The notes below the pieces were generated by a model. That model did no database searches and was not told the DNA's origin. It saw only the letters and a program-made list of their open reading frames with translations. Below are positions 1-7,000 of a stretch of DNA of 7,866 bases, piece by piece (the first letter of the stretch is position 1; each line of letters opens with the position of its first letter). Location: positions 1 through 7,866 of the forward strand of contig DASYXG010000411.1 in the NCBI GenBank assembly GCA_035935235.1, given 5' to 3'. Source of the stretch: DATARH01 sp035935235. GTDB taxonomy: Bacteria; Pseudomonadota; Alphaproteobacteria; ATCC43930; CGMCC-115725. The translations under genes were made by a program, and so were the position numbers.

Positions 1-1004
1 AGATGGCCCGAGCGGGTAAAGACATACTGGATGCCCGAGGTGAGCTTCATCAGCGGGCTCGCCGCAAGATCGTTGAGTGTCACCTTCTGCGAGCAGCGCC
101 AGACGAGATAGGTGTTGAAATGGTCGTGGAGGTGCTTGCCGACCCCCTCCATGTCGCGCACCACCGGAATGCCGAATTCCTGCAGCAACTCGCCCGGCCC
201 GACCCCGGATAGCTGCAACAGTTGCGGCGAGCCGTAGACCCCGCCCGAGACGACGATTTCGCCCTTGGCCCAGGCGGTCTCTTTGCCGTTCGGCGTCTGG
301 TATTCGATTCCCACCGCCTTGCCGCCCTCGAAGAGGATGCGGGTGGCATGCGCCTGGGTCGCGATCGTCAGGTTGGCGCGGCCCTTGGCCGGGCCGAGAT
401 AGGCGCGCGCCGACGACCAGCGCCGGCGGTTGGTGGTGGTCGTCTGGTAGTAGCCGACGCCCTCCTGGGTCGCGCCGTTGAAATCGTTGTTGGCCGGCAC
501 CCCGGCCTCGATCGCGGCCTTGACCATCGCGTCGCCGAGCACCGAGCGCACCGGGTTCGACACATGCAGCGGCCCACCGGCTCCGTGGAACTCGTTGGGG
601 CCGCGCTCCTGGTCCTCGGCCTTCTTGAAGAACGGCAACACGTCGTCATAGCCCCAGCCCTCGCAGCCCTTCTGGCGCCAACCGTCGTAATCGGTCGGGG
701 TGCCGCGCATGTAGACCATGCCGTTGATCGAGCTGGTGCCGCCGAGCACCTTGCCGCGCGGCTGGTAGAGGGTGCGGCCGTTGAGCTCCTTTTCCGGCTC
801 GCTGTCGAACATCCAGTTCACCCGCGGGTCGGTATAGGTCTTGGTGTAGCCGAGCGGGATGTGGATCCACGGGTTGGTGTCCTTGGTGCCGGCTTCGAGC
901 AGCAGCACCCGGTATTTGCCGCTCTCCGACAACCGCCCGGCCACCGCGCACCCCGCCGAGCCGGCGCCGGTGACAATGAAGTCGTACGTATTGTTGTCGG
1001 GCAT
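1..1004 (-). CDS. GMC-family FAD-dependent oxidoreductase (choline/alcohol dehydrogenase-like), N-terminal part, cut by window edge
   Basis: The minus-strand frame is open from the ATG at 1004-1002 to the window edge, giving 334 codons; family members usually have about 530-560 residues, so roughly 200 C-terminal residues are missing. Residues 8-20 carry the Rossmann FAD-binding signature (GAGSAGC at 13-19), followed by LLLEAG at 34-39. GMC signature 1 lies around 77-101 (GRTLYQPRGKVLGGTSSING core) and signature 2 around 253-269 (GSPQLLQLSGVG core); an LHDHF motif is at 292-296. The family oxidises alcohols, using FAD and passing electrons to a carrier or oxygen; the catalytic His/Asn pair lies in the missing C-terminal part, so the substrate cannot be judged. 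No signal peptide or membrane segment is seen, suggesting a cytoplasmic enzyme. A strong GGAGGGG (1017-1011) sits six bases before the start. The gene is divergent from the amidohydrolase at 1161. The family call is firm; choline versus other alcohol specificity is open. Confidence 0.93.
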   Translation of the reverse strand, partial: MPDNNTYDFIVTGAGSAGCAVAGRLSESGKYRVLLLEAGTKDTNPWIHIPLGYTKTYTDPRVNWMFDSEPEKELNGRTLYQPRGKVLGGTSSINGMVYMRGTPTDYDGWRQKGCEGWGYDDVLPFFKKAEDQERGPNEFHGAGGPLHVSNPVRSVLGDAMVKAAIEAGVPANNDFNGATQEGVGYYQTTTTNRRRWSSARAYLGPAKGRANLTIATQAHATRILFEGGKAVGIEYQTPNGKETAWAKGEIVVSGGVYGSPQLLQLSGVGPGELLQEFGIPVVRDMEGVGKHLHDHFNTYLVWRCSQKVTLNDLAASPLMKLTSGIQYVFTRSGH

Positions 1005-1007
1005 ATT

Positions 1008-1037
1008 CGTCCCCTCCGGGCTGGCGGTCGGAGGACG
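1008..1037 (-). promoter_or_regulatory. Possible hairpin in the GMC gene leader that covers its Shine-Dalgarno sequence
   Basis: Read on the minus strand, CCTCCG (1034-1029) can pair with CGGAGG (1018-1013) across a ten-base loop. The flanking CGT (1037-1035) and ACG (1010-1008) extend the stem after a two-base bulge. The 3' arm contains the GGAGG that serves the start at 1004, so the folded mRNA would hide the ribosome binding site. The sequence shows the complementarity directly; a regulatory role is inference. It could equally be a DNA operator in the divergent promoter region, or chance in GC-rich sequence. Confidence 0.3.
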
Positions 1038-1160
1038 ATAGCGAATGCCGGATGGATTATGGAAGGGTGCTGTCAACGACTGGGAGGTCTGGACAAGGCG
1101 GCTACAAACCTGCTGCGATGCCGATCCCCCTTAGCACAGAGGCGCAGAGGAGCTGCCCCG

Positions 1161-2000
1161 ATGGCGATCATCGACTCCCAGGTCCATGTGTACGAAGCAA
1201 ACACGCCCAAGCGCCCTTGGCACAGCGTGCCGAACTGGCCCGATCACGTTACCGGCGACGAGATGGTGGCGGCGATGGACAAGGTCGGCGTCGATGGCGC
1301 GATCTTCATCTCCGCCTTTTCCATGTACCAATACGACGCCAGCTATGCGGTGGAGGTGCAACGGGCCCATCCCGGCCGGTTGGCGCTCGTCAAGCCGGTC
1401 AACCCGGACGATCCGGCGGTGGCCGATGTCGTTGCCGACTGGAAGACGACACCGGGGACGGTCGGCATCCGCATCATGCTGACGCCGGAGGCGAAGCGCG
1501 CCCCGGACGATCCCGGCCTCGACCGCATCTGCCGCGCCGCCGTTCGCTACGATTTTCCGGTCAATGTGCTGTTCTGGGGCAATGTGGACGCCGGCGCGGC
1601 GCTGATCGACCGCCACCCCGACACGCGCTTCATCATCGACCATCTGGCGATCCTGCAGCCGCGCGTGCCGCCCGCCCCGCCGCAGCCCTGGGCCGATCTG
1701 CCGAAGGTGCTGGACCTCGCCAAGCGCAAGAATGCCGTGATCAAGGTGAGCGGCGCCTGCACCCTGTCCCGCGAGCCGTTTCCCTTCCCGGACATTTGGG
1801 ACCCGCTGGCTCGCGTGTTCGATGCCTGGGGTTTCGAGCGCTGCCTGTGGGGCACGGACTGGACTCGCGCCTTCGCGGTCGTCAATTACGAGCAGGCCGT
1901 CGAGCCTTTCGTTCGAACTGACCGCCTGAGCGACAGCGAGCGAGCGATGTTGATGGGCGGCGCCTGCGCCAAAGCCTACGGCTGGTCGCCGAAGGGTTAG
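1161..2000 (+). CDS. Amidohydrolase family protein (Amidohydro_2 / 2-pyrone-4,6-dicarboxylate hydrolase-like)
   Basis: This is a complete 279-residue TIM-barrel-type hydrolase. The start at 1161 is chosen because AGAGGAG (1146-1152) lies eight bases upstream and because the family begins with the first beta strand, here MAIIDSQVHVY. The same frame is open back to 222, but that extension is antisense to the GMC gene and is low-complexity in character. Visible landmarks are D5 and H9 in the first strand, the IIDHLA motif with H161, a KVSG strand near 195-198, and LWGTDW at 229-234 with D233, the usual strand-8 aspartate. The first His of the common HxH motif is a glutamine (Q7), which I recall as typical of one subgroup of this family. 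Relatives hydrolyse lactones or C-C/C-N bonds in catabolism of aromatics and related acids; the substrate here is unknown. No signal peptide is seen, so it is likely cytoplasmic. It is divergent from the GMC oxidoreductase and convergent with lepA. Confidence 0.9.
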   Translation: MAIIDSQVHVYEANTPKRPWHSVPNWPDHVTGDEMVAAMDKVGVDGAIFISAFSMYQYDASYAVEVQRAHPGRLALVKPVNPDDPAVADVVADWKTTPGTVGIRIMLTPEAKRAPDDPGLDRICRAAVRYDFPVNVLFWGNVDAGAALIDRHPDTRFIIDHLAILQPRVPPAPPQPWADLPKVLDLAKRKNAVIKVSGACTLSREPFPFPDIWDPLARVFDAWGFERCLWGTDWTRAFAVVNYEQAVEPFVRTDRLSDSERAMLMGGACAKAYGWSPKG

Positions 2001-2036
2001 CCGCGCGTCACCAAGCACCGGCGAGCGATTTCGGAC
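2001..2036. other. Short convergent gap between the amidohydrolase and lepA
   Basis: Only 36 bases separate the two stop codons (TAG at 1998-2000 on plus; TAG read at 2039-2037 on minus). I see no stem followed by a T-run on either strand, so no intrinsic terminator can be supported here. Termination may be Rho-dependent or may occur inside the opposing gene, which would give overlapping convergent transcripts. Confidence 0.5.
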
Positions 2037-3842
2037 CTAGCTGTCGCCCATCCTCAGCGCCGCGATGAAGGCGGATTGCGGGATGTCGACCTGGCCGAAC
2101 TGGCGCATCCGCTTTTTGCCCTCTTTCTGCTTTTCCAGCAGCTTGCGCTTGCGGGTCACGTCGCCGCCATAGCATTTGGCGAGCACGTCCTTGCGCAAGG
2201 CCTTCACCGTTTCGCGGGCGATGATGCGGCCGCCGATCGCCGCCTGGATGGCGATCTGGAACAACTGCCGCGGGATCAAATCCTTCAGCCGCTCGCACAG
2301 CGCCCGGCCGCGGCGCTCGGCCTGGCTGCGGTGGACGATGAGGCTCAGCGCGTCGACCGGCTCGCCGTTGACCAGAATGTTGAGCAGCACCAGATCGCTC
2401 TCGGCATAGCCGTCGAGCTGATAGTCGAAGCTGGCGTAGCCGCGGCTCACCGATTTCAGCCGGTCGTAGAAATCGAACACGACCTCGTTGAGCGGCAATC
2501 GATAGACCACCATCGCCCGGCTGCCGGCATAGGTGAGATCGAGCTGGGTTCCGCGCCGCTCCTCGCACAGCGCCAGGATCTGTCCGAGATAATCGTCCGG
2601 CACCATCACCGTCGCCTTGATCCACGGCTCCTCGATATGGTCGATCCGCACCGGATCGGGCATGTCGGCCGGGTTGTGCAGGGTCAGCACCCGGCCGTTG
2701 GTCTGGTGCACGCGATAGACCACCGACGGCGCGGTGGTGATGAGGTCGAGGTCGAACTCGCGCTGCAGCCGCTCCTGGATGATCTCGAGATGCAGCAGCC
2801 CGAGAAACCCGCAGCGGAAACCGAAGCCGAGCGCCGCCGAGGTCTCGGGCTCGTACTCGAAACTGGCGTCGTTGAGCCGTAGCTTGGCGAGGCTCTCACG
2901 CAGCTTTTCGTAATCCGCGGAATCGACCGGGAAGAGGCCGCAGAACACTACTGGCTGAACCGGCTGAAACCCCGGCAGCGGCTCAGCGGCCGGCTTGCGG
3001 TCGTCGGTGATGGTGTCGCCGACCCGGCAATCGGCGACGGTCTTGATCCCGGCGGTGATAAAGCCGATCTCGCCCGGCCCAAGCGACGGCACCGCGACCC
3101 CCTTTGGGGTAAAGACCCCGACCTGTTCGATGTTGTGCGCGGCGCCGGTCGCCATCAGCCGGATCTTCCGGCCCGGGGTCAGCGTCCCGTCCTGGACCCG
3201 CACCAGGATGACGACCCCGAGATAGAGGTCGTACCAGCTGTCGACGAGCAGCGCCTTCAACGGCGCGTCGGCATCGCCCTGCGGCGGCGGCAGCCGCGTC
3301 ACCAGCGCCTCGAGCACGCCCTCGATGTTGAGCCCGGTCTTAGCCGAGATCAGCACCGCGTCGGCGGCGTCGAGGCCGATCACGTCCTCGATCTGCTCCT
3401 TGACCCGGTCGGGCTCGGCCGCCGGCAGATCGATCTTGTTGAGCACCGGCACGATTTCGTGCCCGGCCGCGACCGCCTGGTAGACATTGGCGAGGGTCTG
3501 CGCCTCGACTCCCTGGCTGGCGTCGACCACCAGCAGCGAGCCCTCGCATGCCGCCAGCGATCGGCTGACCTCATAGGCGAAGTCGACGTGGCCGGGCGTG
3601 TCCATCAGGTTGAGGACATAGTCCTCGCCGTCCTTGGCTCGGTAGTTGAGGCGCACCGCCTGCGCCTTGATGGTGATGCCCCGCTCGCGCTCCAGCTCCA
3701 TCGTGTCGAGCACCTGGTCGCGCATCTCGCGCGCCTCGAGCCCGCCGCAGGTCTGGATCAGCCGGTCGGCAAGGGTCGACTTGCCGTGGTCGATATGCGC
3801 GATGATCGCGAAGTTGCGGATGTGGCTGAGCGGGGTCGTCAT
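2037..3842 (-). CDS. lepA: Elongation factor 4 (LepA), ribosome-associated translational GTPase
   Basis: This is a complete 601-residue protein, matching the usual LepA length of about 600. GTPase motifs are all present: G1 AHIDHGKST at 15-23, G2 RGITIKAQ at 54-61, G3 DTPGH at 81-85 with the catalytic His85, G4 NKID at 135-138 and G5 SAKTG at 166-170. Beta-barrel and EF-G-like domains follow, then the LepA-specific C-terminal domain with the basic GGDVTRKRKLLEKQKEGKKR stretch (559-578) and FGQVDIPQSAF near the end. LepA binds the ribosome and acts in back-translocation or in relief of stalling and initiation defects. The start at 3842 is chosen because the family begins at MTTPLSHIRNF and AAGGGA (3852-3847) lies just upstream; the frame extends 30 codons further to 3932, but that extension lacks family similarity and a well-placed ribosome binding site. 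No lepB is next to it. It is divergent from the GAF gene across 180 bp. Confidence 0.98.
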   Translation of the reverse strand: MTTPLSHIRNFAIIAHIDHGKSTLADRLIQTCGGLEAREMRDQVLDTMELERERGITIKAQAVRLNYRAKDGEDYVLNLMDTPGHVDFAYEVSRSLAACEGSLLVVDASQGVEAQTLANVYQAVAAGHEIVPVLNKIDLPAAEPDRVKEQIEDVIGLDAADAVLISAKTGLNIEGVLEALVTRLPPPQGDADAPLKALLVDSWYDLYLGVVILVRVQDGTLTPGRKIRLMATGAAHNIEQVGVFTPKGVAVPSLGPGEIGFITAGIKTVADCRVGDTITDDRKPAAEPLPGFQPVQPVVFCGLFPVDSADYEKLRESLAKLRLNDASFEYEPETSAALGFGFRCGFLGLLHLEIIQERLQREFDLDLITTAPSVVYRVHQTNGRVLTLHNPADMPDPVRIDHIEEPWIKATVMVPDDYLGQILALCEERRGTQLDLTYAGSRAMVVYRLPLNEVVFDFYDRLKSVSRGYASFDYQLDGYAESDLVLLNILVNGEPVDALSLIVHRSQAERRGRALCERLKDLIPRQLFQIAIQAAIGGRIIARETVKALRKDVLAKCYGGDVTRKRKLLEKQKEGKKRMRQFGQVDIPQSAFIAALRMGDS

Positions 3843-3864
3843 TGAGTCCCTTGGGCTGGCCGGG

Positions 3865-3893
3865 AACATAGGGGCGCGGCCGCCGCGGATCAA
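3865..3893 (-). promoter_or_regulatory. Weak candidate sigma-70-type promoter for lepA
   Basis: On the minus strand, TTGATC (3893-3888) and TATGTT (3870-3865) each match four of six consensus bases and are separated by exactly 17 bases. Transcription would begin roughly 15 bases before the lepA start codon, just ahead of the AAGGGA ribosome binding site. The very GC-rich spacer, which includes the palindrome GCGGCCGC at 3876-3883, and the moderate matches make this only a suggestion. No better candidate for lepA was seen in the gap between 3843 and 4022. Confidence 0.22.
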
Positions 3894-4022
3894 CGCAAGG
3901 CGGCGCCCCGCCGAGACATTGCTCCCCAGCATCGTGCAATAAGCGAGTTTTCCTCCCCGTATCCAAAGCGGTGCGCGGTCGAGTACTCTCCGCGCGGTTA
4001 GAACCTTGCACGCGGCGCGGCA

Positions 4023-7000
4023 ATGGCGACGCCTGATAACAAGCGAATCAAAAGCCTCGAACAGGAGAACGCCGAGCTGCGCCGCCAGCTCGCCGAATCG
4101 GCGGCACAGCAGGCCGCGACCGCCGAGGTGTTGGGGGTGATCAACTCATCGGCGGGCGAGCTTGCGCCGGTGTTCGATTCGATCCTGGAAAAGGCGCGAC
4201 GGCTCTGCGGCGCGGCGCATGGCGATCTGTGGACGTATGACGGCGAGATGCTGCACCTCGCCGCGAGCCATGGCGAGCCCGAATTCGCCGCCTGGCTGCG
4301 GGCGCAGGGGCCGGTGCCGGTATGGCCCGGTTCGCCCGCCGAGCGCTTGCTGCGCGGCGCGGATCACGTCCAGTTCGAAAACCCGATCGAGGATGGGCTG
4401 TTCGACGCCGTTCCGGAATTCCTCGCGCAAGTAAAGCGGGCGCGCGTCCTCTCGACGCTGTTCGTGCCGATGCGGAAAGACAATGTCCTGGTCGGCACGA
4501 TCATCGTCTACCGCCGCGAGGTGCGGCGCTTTACCGAAAAGCAGATCGCGCTTTTGCAGAACTTCGCTGCAGAGGCGGTCATCGCGATGGAAAATGCCCG
4601 CCTCATCACCGAGACGCGCGAGCGCACCTTCGACTTGCAGGAGTCGCTCGAATACCAGACCGCGATCAGCGATGTCTTGCAGGTCATCAGCCGCTCGACC
4701 TTCGATTTGCAGCCCGTGCTCGACACGCTGGTCGCGACCGCCAGAGGTTTGTGCAACGCCGATATGGCGATGATCTACCGACGCCAAGGCGACGCCTATC
4801 GGCTCGCGGCAAACCTCGGGTTTCCGGCCGAATACGAAGCATTTGCTCGCAACCTGTCGCTTACCGCCAGTCGCGCAAGCGTGACGCAGCGGGCGGCCCT
4901 CGAGCGCCGGATTAGCCATGTCCCCGACATCGCCGCCGATCTGGAATATGCGCTCCCGGAGGCGGCTCAGCTCGGGAAAGCGCGAACCGCGCTGGGTGTG
5001 CCGTTGTTGCGCGAGGGCGAGCCGATCGGCGTCTTTACGCTGGCGCGTGAGCGGGTTGAGCCGTTCACCGCGCGGCAGATCGAGCTGGTTCGCACCTTTG
5101 CCGACCAGGCGGTGATCGCGATCGAGAACGCGCGCCTCATCGCCGAGACACGCGAGGCCCTGGAACAGCAGACGGCGACGTCTGAGGTGCTAGAGGTCAT
5201 TAACGCGTCACCCGGCGACCTTGGCCCGGTGTTCGACGCGATGCTGGAGAAGGCGATACGTCTCTGTGAGGCCGCTTTCGGGCATCTCTGGCTCTATGAC
5301 GGCGGGCACTTCCGTTTCGTCGCGCAGCGGGGTGTACCACCCGAACTCGCCAAGTTTTTAGCGAACGCGCCCGTCGAGGCCGGGCACACCGCATCGCATC
5401 AACGGGTCTTGAACGGCGAGGATGTCGTTCACGTTCGGGAGCTGGTCAGAGATGAGACCTACCAACGCGGCAACCCCATTCGTCGCGCGCTGGTTGATCT
5501 TGGCAAGGCGCGTGCCCTTCTCTCAGTAGCGCTCCGACACGGCTCAAACTTGCTCGGGGTGTTTTCGGTGTTTCGCCGGGAGGCGAGCCAATTTACTGAC
5601 AAACAAATCGTTCTTCTGCAGAACTTCGCGGCGCAGGCGGTGATCGCGATGGAGAATGCGCGGCTCATCACCGAGACACGCGAAGCCCTGGAGCAGCAGA
5701 CCGCGACCAGCGATGTGCTCAAGGTCATCAGTCAATCGACCTTTGACCTCGAGCCTGTATTGCAAACCGTGCTCGACACGGCGATGCGGCTCTGCGGCAA
5801 TAGCCAAGGGTCGATTTTTCGGCTGAGCGAGGATGGTCTTTATCGGCAGGCGGTCGGTTCCGGGATGCAGCCCGAATATTATGAGATCGAAGCCCAGCAG
5901 GAGATTCGTTCCGGCTCGGCGACGCTGGTCGGTCGCACCGCGGCCGCTGCCCGGCCTATTCAGATTGCCGACGCCTGGGCCGATCCCGATTACGCACCGA
6001 AGGATGACGCGCGCGTAGGCCAGTTGCGCAGCATGCTCGGTGTTCCGCTGCTCCGGGAAGGCACCCCGATTGGCGTGATCTGCACTGCCCGCACAATCGT
6101 CCAGCCGTTCACCGAGAAGGAAATCGAACTCGTCGCCACCTTTGCCGACCAGGCCGTTATAGCGATCGAAAACGCGCGGCTGCTGGGCGATCTTCGCGAA
6201 CGCACCGACGATCTGACCGAGTCGCTCGAATACCAGACCGCGACCAGCGACGTATTGCAGGTCATCAGCCGCTCGACCTTCGATCTTGAGCCGGTATTAG
6301 ACACGCTCTGTCAGACCGCAGCGCGGCTGTGCGGCGCGGAGATGGGGTTCCTCGCGATCCGCAGGGATGGAGCGTACCGCTATGTCGCCACATATTCCCT
6401 TACCGAAGAATGGGAGGTGATCGCCCGAGATCGACCATTGGCGCCCGACCGAGGAACCACGACCGGTCGCGCCTTGCTCGAGGGCCGCGTCATCCATATC
6501 GACGACGTCAACGCCGACTCCGAATACGCTTGGCCCGAAGCCGTCTCAATCGGCAAGGTTCGGACCACGCTCGCCGTGCCGTTGTTGCGCGAGGGAGAGC
6601 CGATCGGCGTGATTACGTTCGCGCGCCACCGCGTCGAGCCGTTTACTGAGCGACAGATCGAATTGGTGCGCACTTTCGCCGACCAAGCGGTGATTGCGAT
6701 CGAGAACGCGCGACTCATCACCGAGACGCACGAGGCGCTTGAACAGCAAACTGCGACCGCCGAGGTGCTCGGCGTCATCAATTCCTCGCCCGGCGACCTC
6801 GCGCCGGTGTTCGACGCGATGCTGGAAAAAGCTCTGGAGCTATGCAGCGCCGCATTCGGTGTTTTGTGGACCTATGATGGTGAATTCACTCACGCCGCAG
6901 CCATTCGCGGGGCGACGCCTGCATATCGCGAATTTCTGAACGTGCCGCAGCGACCAGGGCCCGGCAGCGCCCAACTCCGCTTGATGGAAGGCGAGCGTTT

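Noticed and set aside
1..20. tRNA-like CCCGAGCGGGTAAA string at the left edge
   Set aside because: It lies within the open GMC coding frame, and no cloverleaf, anticodon arm or T-loop follows.
1056..1076. Perfect TTGACA (1076-1071) and CATAAT (1061-1056) on the minus strand upstream of the GMC gene as a promoter
   Set aside because: The spacer is only nine bases, far from the 16-18 needed, and no good partner hexamer is found at the proper distance for either box.
222..1160. In-frame N-terminal extension of the amidohydrolase, which would give a 592-residue protein
   Set aside because: It is antisense to the GMC gene, has an Ala/Arg/Val/Gly-rich shadow composition, and the true start at 1161 has a good ribosome binding site and matches the family N-terminus.
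1131..2018. Long minus-strand open frame of 295 residues opposite the amidohydrolase
   Set aside because: It is the antisense shadow of a clearly recognisable coding sequence in GC-rich DNA; no known motif or family resemblance.
2076..2882. Plus-strand open frames opposite lepA (also 3135-3845)
   Set aside because: They are shadows of the conserved lepA frame, rich in Leu/Asp/Val/Arg with no domain, and have no independent start signals.
3843..3932. Longer LepA with 30 extra N-terminal residues
   Set aside because: The extension has no resemblance to LepA N-termini, and the GGAGG-like sequence upstream is about 19 bases from that ATG, too far to serve it.
4146..4919. Minus-strand open frames opposite the GAF gene, several with the recurring phrase AFSIAITA
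   Set aside because: The recurrence mirrors the repeated linker DNA read in antisense. These are shadows and not a family of small repeated genes.
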